This document shows positions 16,692 to 24,408 of a stretch of DNA of 64,000 nt, piece by piece. Under the pieces are notes generated by a model. That model was not told the DNA's origin. It saw nothing but the letters and a program-made list of their open reading frames with translations, and made no database searches. Both the position numbers and the translations under genes were made by a program. How positions within the stretch are numbered: position 1 is the stretch's first letter; each line of letters begins with the position of its first letter. The DNA is from Candidatus Kapaibacterium sp. (lineage in GTDB: Bacteria; Bacteroidota; Ignavibacteria; Kapaibacteriales; UBA2268). The stretch is taken from NCBI GenBank assembly GCA_023957315.1, contig JAMLHE010000004.1, forward strand, positions 1 to 64,000, given 5' to 3'.

Positions 16692-16745
16692 GTTCGTCAT
16701 TTTGAGCGAAGAAGAATCCCACGAATAAATTCATGGGCTATGTTT
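16692..16745. repeat. two adjacent interspersed repeats
   Basis: A gtcattttgagcgaagaa element (16697-16714) joins the cccacgaataaattcatggg element with ctatgttt (16718-16745). A short frame across them is not a credible gene. Confidence 0.65.
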
Positions 16746-16852
16746 GCGTTCTTCTTTATCTATGGGGAACTTTCTTTCATATTGATATTTTTTCTTATTT
16801 TTAAGTTTGTAAAAAAACTGTTTTGTAAATAAATTTTAAAATGAGATAAGCA

Positions 16853-18070
16853 ATGAACACAGTCTTTTCTCCCACAAATCTCTACCGACTACCTTGGAAC
16901 TTTGCCGACAATTCAATTTCGTGGCTCGAACCCACCAGCAAATGCAACTTATATTGCGACGGATGTTACCGCGAAAACCGCAACAACTCCCACAAAACTC
17001 TCGAACTGATTGACCACGAGCTCGATGTGCTCGAACGTTACCGCAAAACTGATGGCGTTTCAATCGCAGGTGGCGAGCCGCTTACTCACCCCGACATTGT
17101 CGAAATCGTCCGAATGGTGCGTAAACGCGGCTGGAAACCGATTATCAATTCAAACGGCGCCCTGCTGACAATTGAAATGCTGAAAGAGTTGAAAAAAGCC
17201 GGCTGCGAAGGTTTTACTTTCCACGTTGATAGTGGGCAAAAACGCCAAGGATGGACGGGCAAAAACGAGATTGAGCTGAACGAACTGCGACTTACTTATG
17301 CCAATATGATAGCCGAAGTTGGTGGACTATCGTGCTCTTTCAATGCAACCATATATCCGGACAACATCCAATACGTGCCGGATTTGATGGAATTTGCCCA
17401 GCAACACATTGATAAAATTCACGTGATGGTGTTTATACTTTATAGAATGGCAATTTTGGGCAAAGATTTCGATTTCTATGTAGGTTCAGAAAAAGTAGAA
17501 TTCGACGAAATGATGTACTCGAAAAATGACGATAATCGCCGTACCGACATTACCTCGCCCGAGCTTGTGGAAATCATCCGACAATATGACCCGAATTTTA
17601 CTCCATCGGCTTTTTTGAACGGTACAGAAAAAGTGGACAGCTACAAATGGCTCTTCACCGGAAGAATGGGCAATAAGCACCAAGTTTTCGGGCATATCGG
17701 ACCGAAATTTATGGAAATCGTCCAAACCTTCAAGCACCTATTCACAGGCAGCTATTTGGCATATTCGAACCCATCGCTATTGAAAATGGGACGACTCTAT
17801 TTCCTACTATTGCCCTTTGACAAAGGCATTCGCGAAGTGGCAAAAAAATATTTCCGCTCTATCTTCGCTAATCCGCGTGCATTCTTCTCGCGCATACATT
17901 TTCAATCAGTGATGATAATCCAACCCGCCGACATTCACAAGGACGGACGAATAAATATGTGCGACGGATGCCCCGACATTACAGTTTGGAACGACGAACT
18001 CGTATGGTCCTGCCGAATGGAAGAGCAAAATCGTTGGGGGCAAAACATTCGCATGGTGCCGAAGGAGTAA
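16853..18070 (+). CDS. radical SAM protein of unknown specificity
   Basis: 405 residues. The CxxxCxxC cluster motif is Cys31-Cys35-Cys38 (CNLYCDGC), followed by the GGEPLTHPD SAM-binding motif. The C-terminal part has another cysteine pair (MCDGCPD) and a later cysteine (VWSCRMEE), so an auxiliary iron-sulfur site is possible but the full SPASM pattern is not evident. Such proteins start radical chemistry by reductive cleavage of SAM. No substrate peptide or partner gene is adjacent; both flanks are repeats. Function cannot be given. Confidence 0.88.
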   Translation: MNTVFSPTNLYRLPWNFADNSISWLEPTSKCNLYCDGCYRENRNNSHKTLELIDHELDVLERYRKTDGVSIAGGEPLTHPDIVEIVRMVRKRGWKPIINSNGALLTIEMLKELKKAGCEGFTFHVDSGQKRQGWTGKNEIELNELRLTYANMIAEVGGLSCSFNATIYPDNIQYVPDLMEFAQQHIDKIHVMVFILYRMAILGKDFDFYVGSEKVEFDEMMYSKNDDNRRTDITSPELVEIIRQYDPNFTPSAFLNGTEKVDSYKWLFTGRMGNKHQVFGHIGPKFMEIVQTFKHLFTGSYLAYSNPSLLKMGRLYFLLLPFDKGIREVAKKYFRSIFANPRAFFSRIHFQSVMIIQPADIHKDGRINMCDGCPDITVWNDELVWSCRMEEQNRWGQNIRMVPKE

Positions 18071-18078
18071 GATTTGCA

Positions 18079-18353
18079 ACATAGCCCATGAATTTATTCG
18101 TGGTGTGAAGAATTTTAAGAAAAGACAACCACCCCGTCTGCTGGCGCAGACACCCCTCAAGAGGGGAATTTAAGTCGTAGGGACAGAACAGCGTTCTGTC
18201 CTTTTCATTTTGAACAAGATTATCAAGATTTCAGGATGGACAGGATTTTATTATCGAAAACCACGAAGTGGTAAAATATGAATAGCCCCGTATGAAATGC
18301 GGGGAACGATTTATGAGCGAATCAATCTGCTCCCTGAGCTTGTCGAAGGGAGA
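18079..18353. repeat. gene-free interval filled with interspersed repeats
   Basis: The interval 18071-18466 has no gene. It holds catagcccatgaatttattcgtgg (18080-18103), the gtctgctggcgcagac plus cccctcaagagggg element (18127-18172), gggacagaacagcgttctgtcc (18181-18202), one copy of the caagattatcaagatttc element (18212-18250, opposite orientation to the 6.6 kb tandem pair), an accacgaagtggt plus ccccgtatgaaatgcgggg element (18259-18305) and a ctccctgagc...gaagggag element (18331-18353). Confidence 0.8.
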
Positions 18354-18385
18354 ACGCTTCAATAAGACAAAACATAGTTTGAAAA

Positions 18386-18416
18386 TTTGATACTATTCTT
18401 TTTTTTCATATGTTTG
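18386..18416 (+). promoter_or_regulatory. Bacteroidota-type promoter matching those of the RHS cassettes
   Basis: TTTG (18386-18389), 19-bp T-rich spacer, TATGTTTG (18409-18416), 51 bp before ATG 18467. The block from aaaatttg to tatgtttgtga is nearly the same as the promoter blocks at 2096-2126 and 6167-6197. Confidence 0.65.
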
Positions 18417-18466
18417 TGATGGGAATTGTTGGAAACAGAAATGAAAATTTTGTTAAAAGGGAAAAA

Positions 18467-19261
18467 ATGAAAGCGTTCATTATATTATTCATATTTCATT
18501 GGGCATACTTTGTGTTCTGCGAGCAAAATAATCCTTTCTTTTTGCAGCTGACTGAAAAGTGGAAAACATCACATTTAGAATATACAAATAATTATTCCAA
18601 ATATATTAACACACCTTTAAGCGAACAGGCTTTTGCTTGGAGTTGGGGTAATTTCTACAAATTTTATTATAATGATACCAATGTTTACACAAAATACCAA
18701 AAACGAAACAATTTGTTAAATGAATATTTAAACGGTATTATAACATCTGAGCATACTGTATTTCGTATAATCAATAAACAGAACTATCAAGGTTTAAATT
18801 TTAATGATCATGAAGAACACATAAGACAAACACCAGATATTGTATTTATTTATGGAATCGACGCTATTTATAGATTGGTATACTGCACTGAAGATTTGAA
18901 AATCATTGACACATTGATAAATTTGAAAAGGATTGATTTTGATTATTTATTATATGAAAATAATTATGAAGGATTTGAAAGTGAACTTGAATGGAATACA
19001 TTTTTAAAGATTTATTCCGGTGTTGGGGTATCAATAAGTGTTTATACACCTGAAAGCAATTTTATTGCAGGCGCTTATAGATTTTGGAATTATAAAGACG
19101 ATAAAATAGTCGGATTCAACAATACATATGGAGACCCAAAGACTGCTCAAGAATTAAGAAAATTGATGAGCTATTTGCTTGAATTTGGTATTTTTAAGGA
19201 TGGGCGTAAAGCTCACTATTATATTGATGATTGGTTGAAGAAAGTACAAATTCAAGAATAA
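18467..19261 (+). CDS. secreted hypothetical protein, orphan immunity-like gene
   Basis: 264 residues from ATG 18467, chosen because AAAAGGG lies just upstream and a signal peptide starts there (FIILFIFHWAYFVFC). An upstream in-frame ATG (18410) falls inside the promoter -7 box and is rejected. No known domain; the mature protein is rich in Y, N, D and E, like the partners of the two RHS cassettes. It stands alone but under the same promoter module as those cassettes, without any RHS core or toxin. It may be a leftover immunity gene or an independent cassette user. Function unknown. Confidence 0.75.
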   Translation: MKAFIILFIFHWAYFVFCEQNNPFFLQLTEKWKTSHLEYTNNYSKYINTPLSEQAFAWSWGNFYKFYYNDTNVYTKYQKRNNLLNEYLNGIITSEHTVFRIINKQNYQGLNFNDHEEHIRQTPDIVFIYGIDAIYRLVYCTEDLKIIDTLINLKRIDFDYLLYENNYEGFESELEWNTFLKIYSGVGVSISVYTPESNFIAGAYRFWNYKDDKIVGFNNTYGDPKTAQELRKLMSYLLEFGIFKDGRKAHYYIDDWLKKVQIQE

Positions 19262-19315
19262 AAGAGAATCACAATGGTTGTGAGTTCAACATCAACAGTT
19301 TCCCCACTTCCACCA

Positions 19316-19343
19316 CCCACGAATAAATTCATGGGCTATGTTT
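19316..19343. repeat. cccacgaataaattcatggg interspersed repeat
   Basis: A further copy of the palindrome with the ctatgttt tail, in the same orientation as those at 2193 and 16718. Confidence 0.8.
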
Positions 19344-19358
19344 TTTTTTTCGATTTGC

Positions 19359-19422
19359 CTAAACAAAAAAAAGATGGCGTAATGCCCTCCTTTTGTGTGA
19401 AGAGTGGTCAGAGAGAGAGTTG
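19359..19422. other. degenerate copy of tRNA-Phe 3' end and its terminator
   Basis: The stretch 19359-19422 aligns with 23060-23123: a shared taaacaaaaaaaaga start, a gatgccctc-type hairpin, and tggtcagagagagagttg (19405-19422), which differs at one base from the last 18 bases of tRNA-Phe (23106-23123). No complete tRNA can fold here. It looks like an attachment-site or duplication scar. Confidence 0.7.
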
Positions 19423-19474
19423 CCAAGTTAATTTTCAATAACAATGCATAAAATGAACTTAATACCGTTTGAAG

Positions 19475-20404
19475 CTAAGTTTTGAGAAAAGCTTTTTCCA
19501 ATTGAGGTACAATTGCATTAATATCGGTAATGTAGTTTACTCCAAGCAAATTCAATTTCTCTCCAAAGGAATCATTTAGATTTCCACCTACAAGTATAGG
19601 TGCTTTATTAATATATTCTCTGAGTCTTTGAAACTCTGTGAGAAGAAAACTATCAATTTCAGGAATAATAATAGAAATTACAATAGCATCTGCCCCCGAT
19701 TTCAAAAATGATGCAGCAATTTCCTCTGTTGGTGAATTGGCACCTAAATATATTACTTTATAACCTCCTTCGCTTATTAAAACAGATGCAGCAAGAGCAC
19801 CTATCTCATGGTATTGCCCTGATAGGGTGCAAACAACAACTTTACGGCTTAACTGATATTTTTTGTTGTTTTCCCGCATGTTTGTCAGATAATTTGATAT
19901 TATTGCTGAAATAAAATGCTCATGAGAAATCCTCATTTCTCCACTTTTCCATTTTGCTCCAACTTCTCTCATTAATGGCAAAATTATATTATTGATAATC
20001 ATAGGCTTTGAATAATTAATTCTCAATTCACTAATTAATGTCTTTATACTTTGCTCATCATATTTCTCGACTAAATTTAACAAATCCACAACCAAAGTAT
20101 TATGCGAAGAATTACTGATATGCTCTTGAGAGTGCTCTTCATCAAAATCAGTTTTTTTTACAATTAGCGTCCTCAGTTCTGAATCAGTTAAGTTGACTAT
20201 GTCAGAAATCCTAAACCCAAAATTTCTAACCTCTGATAAAAGGCAAAGCCTTGTGATATCTTCTTCGGAATATAATCTATGGTTTCCCTCTGTTCTTTCA
20301 GGTTTAAGAATATTATAGCGATTCTCCCAAGCTCTGATTAGAATCGGTGTTAGTCCTGAAAGTTTTGATGCCATTTCAATCGAATATTTCATGTCATGTT
20401 TCAT
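19475..20404 (-). CDS. MerR-family regulator with B12-binding domain (CarH/LitR-like)
   Basis: 309 residues from ATG 20404 (ATG 20392 also possible). N-terminal MerR helix-turn-helix (YSIEMASKLSGLTPILIRAWENRY, here in two parts, then GNHRLYSEEDI), a helical cap with W152-x9-E162-H163, and a B12 Rossmann domain with QYHEIG (His199, candidate lower cobalt ligand), VISIII and VGGN. W-x9-EH is the hallmark of adenosylcobalamin photoreceptors CarH/LitR, which repress in the dark and release DNA in light. The residue after the Trp is Lys, whereas Thermus CarH has the His used in the light-state bis-His ligation. Divergent from the DUF4397 gene across an array of TATACA boxes, its likely operators. 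Confidence 0.85.
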   Translation of the reverse strand: MKHDMKYSIEMASKLSGLTPILIRAWENRYNILKPERTEGNHRLYSEEDITRLCLLSEVRNFGFRISDIVNLTDSELRTLIVKKTDFDEEHSQEHISNSSHNTLVVDLLNLVEKYDEQSIKTLISELRINYSKPMIINNIILPLMREVGAKWKSGEMRISHEHFISAIISNYLTNMRENNKKYQLSRKVVVCTLSGQYHEIGALAASVLISEGGYKVIYLGANSPTEEIAASFLKSGADAIVISIIIPEIDSFLLTEFQRLREYINKAPILVGGNLNDSFGEKLNLLGVNYITDINAIVPQLEKAFLKT

Positions 20405-20421
20405 ATTTATCAATAAATATC

Positions 20422-20584
20422 TATACATAAAGTCGAAAAATCTATACGTAAATTGCACAGTATATGAATATCATATAAAAATTTTAGTATATTTATACAA
20501 AACTTAAAATATAATTATACATATATCGTTTTGTACTTTGTAATGGATAAAATATTGATGATTAACCTATACAAATATTATACA
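20422..20584. promoter_or_regulatory. array of TATACA boxes, candidate operator of the CarH-like regulator
   Basis: TATACA occurs in the same orientation at 20422, 20494, 20516, 20568 and 20579, with TATACG at 20443. Spacings are 21, 51, 22, 52 and 11 bp; the 11 and 22 match the 11-bp repeat unit described for CarH operators. A TACTTTG -7-like box at 20534 lies among them, so binding could cover the promoter of the DUF4397 gene. Part of the array also covers the leader of the regulator gene. Confidence 0.55.
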
Positions 20585-20604
20585 TAACTTATTTTGGAGA
20601 TCTT

Positions 20605-23028
20605 ATGAATTTATTAAAAGCAATGATGGTATCACTAGCTATAGTGATTTTAACAAGTTTAAGCTTAACAGCTCAAACCGCCAGAGTACAGGTAATACAC
20701 AACTCTGCAGATAAGGCTGCTGCAGAAGTTGATGTATGGTTGAATGACGTTAAACTTTTGGAGAATTTTGCCTTCAGGACAGCTACACCATTCATTGATG
20801 CACCCGCAGGAGTTGAGTTTACTGTTGCCATTCAGGCACCAGGCAGTACAAGTCCTGAAAATCCTATATGGTCAGAGAAATACACCTTAGCCGAAGGAGA
20901 AACCTATATTCTTGTAGCTAATGGTATTGTAAGCGCTTCAGGTTACGAACCTTCAAAACCCTTTGACATTTATGTTTACAATATGGGAAGAGAGGAAGCA
21001 AGTACATCAAGCAATACAGATATACTTGTACACCATGGTTCAACTGATGCCCCAACTATTCAAGTAGTTGAAGCTGGTGTTGGTTATGGTAGAATCATTG
21101 ATAATATTTCTTATGGAGAATTTGACGGCTATTTTGAATTACCCACTTCAGATAGATACCGTCTAAATCTTTTTGAAGCGGTGAACGGAACTTTTGCAAC
21201 TTATGAAGTTCCTTTGTCTTCCTTGGGATTAAATGGAGATGCGATAACAGTAGTCGCATCCGGATTTTTTAATCCTGAAAATAATAGTAATGGTGAAGAG
21301 CTAAGTTTATGGGTAGCCCTCCCAACAGGTGGTGAGCTTATAGAGCTACCATTGATTCCACAGCAAAATGAATTTGCTAAATTACAAATCATACATAATT
21401 CTGCAGATGCCGCCGCCGCTACAGTAGATGTTTGGATAGAAGACATCAGGATAGAAGACTTTGCTTTCCGTACAGCTATTCCATTTGTTGAAGTTACTGC
21501 AGGTTTAGCTACCATTGCTATACAGCCCACCGGTAGTACAAGTCCTGAAAATCCTATCAAGTCGAAAGAATTTCTATTAGAAGATGGTGAAACCTATATA
21601 ATCGTTCTTAATGGTATTGTAAGCCCTGATGGATATAACCCACAAGAAGAGTTTGATATTTATGTTTATGCAATGGGCCGCGATGTTGCTATGAGTGAAA
21701 ATAATACAGACGTTCTCGTTTTTCATGGAGCGACTGATGCACCAACTGTAGATGTAGTTGAAGTAGGTGTCGGTGCCGGAACCATAGTTGATGATTTATC
21801 ATACAGCGAATTCCAAGGTTATTTAGAATTACCTACTGCAGATTACAAATTAGAAATCAGAGATGAAACAGGCACTGTAACAGTAGCAAGTTATTTAGCA
21901 CCATTAAGTACTTTGGGTTTGGAAGGAGAAGCTATCACAGTTATAGCTTCAGGTTTTTTGAACCCTGCTAATAACAGCAATGGCTCAGCATTTGGCTTGT
22001 GGGTAGCTCATCCATGGGGTGGACCACTTTTAGAACTACAACCTGTAACAAGCGAAACTTCTACATCACGTGTACAAATCATACATAACTCAGCGGATGC
22101 TGCTGCCGCTAGCGTTGACGTTTGGTTAAATGAAACTAAACTTTTGGAAAATTTTGCCTTCAGGACAGCTACACCTTTTATAGATGCACCTGCAGGAGTC
22201 GAATTTACTGTTTCCATTCAAGCACCCGGCAGTACAAGTCCTGAAAATCCTATATGGTCAGAGAAATACACCTTAGCCGAAGGAGAAACATATATTCTTG
22301 TCGCCAATGGTATTGTCAGTGCTTCAGGTTACATTCCTGTACAACCATTTAACCTTTATGTTTATGATATGGGACGTGAAGCGGCAGTCGATAACATGAA
22401 AACAGACGTATTGGTTTTTCATGGTTCAACTGATGCACCTAAAGTAGATGTAGTAGAGACATTAGTTGGAGCAGGCACAATTATTGACGACCTTTCTTAT
22501 GGCGAGTTCTCAGGTTACTTAGAACTACCTAATGCAGACTTTATATTAGAAGTCAGAGATGAGACAGGTGAAGTAACTGTAGCTACTTATTCAGCCCCAC
22601 TCAAAACTTTACAGGCTCAGGGTGCTGCAATTAGTGTATTTGCAAGTGGATTTCTAAATCCTATTCTGAATTCAGATGGTCCTGCTTTTGGTCTTTTTGC
22701 TGCTCTTGCTGATGGCACAGTTTTAGAATTACCTTTAACTAATATCGCTTCTGTTGATGAAATAAATGAAATTGGTTTACTGATTGAAAATTATCCTAAT
22801 CCATTCAATGATGTTATTTCAGTTAATCTTAGTATTGAGCAGAGCGGCTTCATTCAATTAGACTTAGTTGATGTCTTGGGTAATGTTGTAAGCAAAGTAG
22901 CAAGTCAAAACATGACAGAAGGAGTTCATACATTTAGTGTTGATGCTAATTCACTAAATTCTGGTGTGTATTTCCTGAGAATAATGAGCCAAGGGAAATC
23001 CGGCATAAGTAAATTAGTTAAGTATTAA
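20605..23028 (+). CDS. secreted DUF4397 repeat protein with T9SS sorting domain
   Basis: 807 residues. Signal peptide (about 1-23, ending LTAQ), then three units of about 230 residues starting near 26, 258 and 488, each opening with V/LQ(V/I)IHNSAD and holding two related halves (the second with DVLVFHGSTDAP-type motif). These are DUF4397 domains, of the fasciclin/anti-anti-like adhesive group in secreted proteins. The C-terminal 80 residues begin ENYPNPFND and end GISKLVKY, a type A T9SS sorting domain, so it is a surface protein. Units 1 and 3 are almost identical at DNA level over long stretches; unit 2 differs. TTTTGGAG gives a strong ribosome site. Probably controlled by the divergent B12 regulator. 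Confidence 0.88.
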   Translation: MNLLKAMMVSLAIVILTSLSLTAQTARVQVIHNSADKAAAEVDVWLNDVKLLENFAFRTATPFIDAPAGVEFTVAIQAPGSTSPENPIWSEKYTLAEGETYILVANGIVSASGYEPSKPFDIYVYNMGREEASTSSNTDILVHHGSTDAPTIQVVEAGVGYGRIIDNISYGEFDGYFELPTSDRYRLNLFEAVNGTFATYEVPLSSLGLNGDAITVVASGFFNPENNSNGEELSLWVALPTGGELIELPLIPQQNEFAKLQIIHNSADAAAATVDVWIEDIRIEDFAFRTAIPFVEVTAGLATIAIQPTGSTSPENPIKSKEFLLEDGETYIIVLNGIVSPDGYNPQEEFDIYVYAMGRDVAMSENNTDVLVFHGATDAPTVDVVEVGVGAGTIVDDLSYSEFQGYLELPTADYKLEIRDETGTVTVASYLAPLSTLGLEGEAITVIASGFLNPANNSNGSAFGLWVAHPWGGPLLELQPVTSETSTSRVQIIHNSADAAAASVDVWLNETKLLENFAFRTATPFIDAPAGVEFTVSIQAPGSTSPENPIWSEKYTLAEGETYILVANGIVSASGYIPVQPFNLYVYDMGREAAVDNMKTDVLVFHGSTDAPKVDVVETLVGAGTIIDDLSYGEFSGYLELPNADFILEVRDETGEVTVATYSAPLKTLQAQGAAISVFASGFLNPILNSDGPAFGLFAALADGTVLELPLTNIASVDEINEIGLLIENYPNPFNDVISVNLSIEQSGFIQLDLVDVLGNVVSKVASQNMTEGVHTFSVDANSLNSGVYFLRIMSQGKSGISKLVKY

Positions 23029-23067
23029 GAGTTAAAAAAAGAGAATAGTGTTAAAATAAGTAAACAA

Positions 23068-23099
23068 AAAAAAGAGGGCTTTGATGCCCTCTTTTTTTT
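23068..23099. terminator. bidirectional terminator between DUF4397 gene and tRNA-Phe
   Basis: GAGGGC/GCCCTC stem with a 6-base loop, A-run on the left and T-run on the right, so it can stop transcription from both sides. Confidence 0.85.
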
Positions 23100-23105
23100 G
23101 AATCG

Positions 23106-23178
23106 TGGTCAGAGAGGGAGTTGAACCCCCGACACGTGGATTTTCAGTCCACTGCTCTACCAACTGAGCTACCTGACC
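23106..23178 (-). tRNA. tRNA-Phe (GAA)
   Basis: 73 bases on the minus strand fold as a cloverleaf: acceptor GGTCAGG pairing with TCTGACC, D-arm with AGCTCAGTTGGTAGAGC, anticodon loop CTGAAAA (anticodon GAA), T-arm with GGTTCAACTCC. Discriminator A; CCA is not encoded (next bases are CGA). A good promoter lies 15 bp upstream and a hairpin terminator just downstream. Confidence 0.97.
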
Positions 23179-23192
23179 AAAATACAAGAATA

Positions 23193-23224
23193 CAAAAGTA
23201 GCTATTTGAATTGAAATCACCAAA
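23193..23224 (-). promoter_or_regulatory. Bacteroidota-type promoter of tRNA-Phe
   Basis: Minus-strand TTTG (23221-23224), 20-bp spacer, TACTTTTG (23193-23200). The mature tRNA begins 15 bp downstream. Confidence 0.7.
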
Positions 23225-23258
23225 TTTGTTCTGAAAATAGTGCGGAATTTTTGTTGAA

Positions 23259-24407
23259 TTACACTTTTATATGCAAAATTTCCAATTTTTTGGATTCTGC
23301 CATCACGAAAAGTATGATGTTTAGCTCGTCGGCTCTTGTTTCGGAGAGTGAAATTTTCGTGGTTCTGTCTTTGTATGGCATTAGCAATGACTCAAGTAAT
23401 GCGGTGTTTACGGGTTGACCGCCTGTGGCTCCGGCGATTCCGTTGTCGAAAAGCACTATTTTGAGCGGGATTTCGCGGTTGATTGCCTCTTGCAAGCCGA
23501 TTATGCCGCATGATAAAAAGGCGAAATCTCCCAGCACTGCCCACGCTTTGGAATACCCGGCAAGGTATGCTCCGATTGCCGTTGGTATGCTTCCGCCCAT
23601 GTGGAGCGTGATGTCAATGCACGAATACGGCTCAAGTGCGAACAAGGTCGGCAAACTTGTATCGCCGACTGTGACGTCGCGTTTTATTGTCTTGAAAATC
23701 TCGAAAAATGGAATGTAATCCTCTGTGACTCTTTGCCATTCGGGCGGCAATTGGGACATTTGCGGCAATGTTGGCTTTGGGATGTCATCATGCGGTTGCG
23801 ATGCAATGCGGCGTTGCAAGACTTGATATTGATAATCTGCGAGTATTGGCGTGACCAGGTTTTTGTATATGTTGCGGCTGTATGGCTTGGTGCATTGCTT
23901 GTGTTTCATTTCTGAATATGCGCCATCGCTCTCAATATCTGCTGCATCAACCACGATGACGCAGGGCAGTTCGCTATTTTCGGATTTATTGGTAGAATCA
24001 ATCAATGAGTGCTGAATGTTTGCGGGCGTTGAGACAACTGTCGGAAGATTTGCACCTCTGACTATTGGCACTATATCAAAAATATTGTCGGAGTGAGTGC
24101 CGGTTTTGTCGTCGAAAATGATAAATAGGAGCGAAGCGTTGACTCCGGACGTCATCACATCAATTATGCAGTTCATGGATTTGAGCAAACCGTGAGTTTT
24201 GATGATGACGGCTGCTCTTGTTCCGGTAATTGCCGCACCAGCTGCCACTGCCGAAGCAATTTCTTCGTGATAACTGATTGTGAGTTGATTGGCGAATTTT
24301 TCGTTCAATAGCTCAAATGTCTGATTAGCACCATATCCCGGCACATATGTAATAACTCGGTAATCCAAATTGTACAAAGTTTCTGCGATTATTTTGGCTG
24401 TTGTCAT
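23259..24407 (-). CDS. thiamine pyrophosphate-dependent enzyme, IorA/sulfopyruvate decarboxylase-like
   Basis: 382 residues with an N-terminal Pyr-type domain (YHEEIASAVAAGAAI holds the conserved Glu that activates TPP; GLLKSMNCI) and a C-terminal PP-type domain (MGGSIPTAIGAYLAG, then GDFAFLSCG and, 24 residues on, LFDNG: the GDx...N magnesium/TPP motif). The order and the TGGQ after the motif recall indolepyruvate oxidoreductase alpha subunit, but the terminal ferredoxin domain is missing and the length fits phosphonopyruvate/sulfopyruvate decarboxylases. So a 2-oxoacid is the likely substrate, reaction not assignable. It is the last gene of an ArsR-PlsC-TPP enzyme operon, 1 bp after plsC. 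Confidence 0.7.
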   Translation of the reverse strand: MTTAKIIAETLYNLDYRVITYVPGYGANQTFELLNEKFANQLTISYHEEIASAVAAGAAITGTRAAVIIKTHGLLKSMNCIIDVMTSGVNASLLFIIFDDKTGTHSDNIFDIVPIVRGANLPTVVSTPANIQHSLIDSTNKSENSELPCVIVVDAADIESDGAYSEMKHKQCTKPYSRNIYKNLVTPILADYQYQVLQRRIASQPHDDIPKPTLPQMSQLPPEWQRVTEDYIPFFEIFKTIKRDVTVGDTSLPTLFALEPYSCIDITLHMGGSIPTAIGAYLAGYSKAWAVLGDFAFLSCGIIGLQEAINREIPLKIVLFDNGIAGATGGQPVNTALLESLLMPYKDRTTKISLSETRADELNIILFVMAESKKLEILHIKV

Positions 24408-24408
24408 T

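Noticed and set aside
16641..16832. 63-residue frame before the radical SAM gene
   Set aside because: It spans two interspersed repeats, has no ribosome site and no recognisable domain.
18410..18466. N-terminal extension of the orphan secreted protein
   Set aside because: Its ATG lies within the -7 box of the promoter, and the signal peptide and ribosome site point to ATG 18467.
23032..23223. 63-residue frame across the tRNA-Phe gene
   Set aside because: It overlaps a complete tRNA, its promoter and its terminator.
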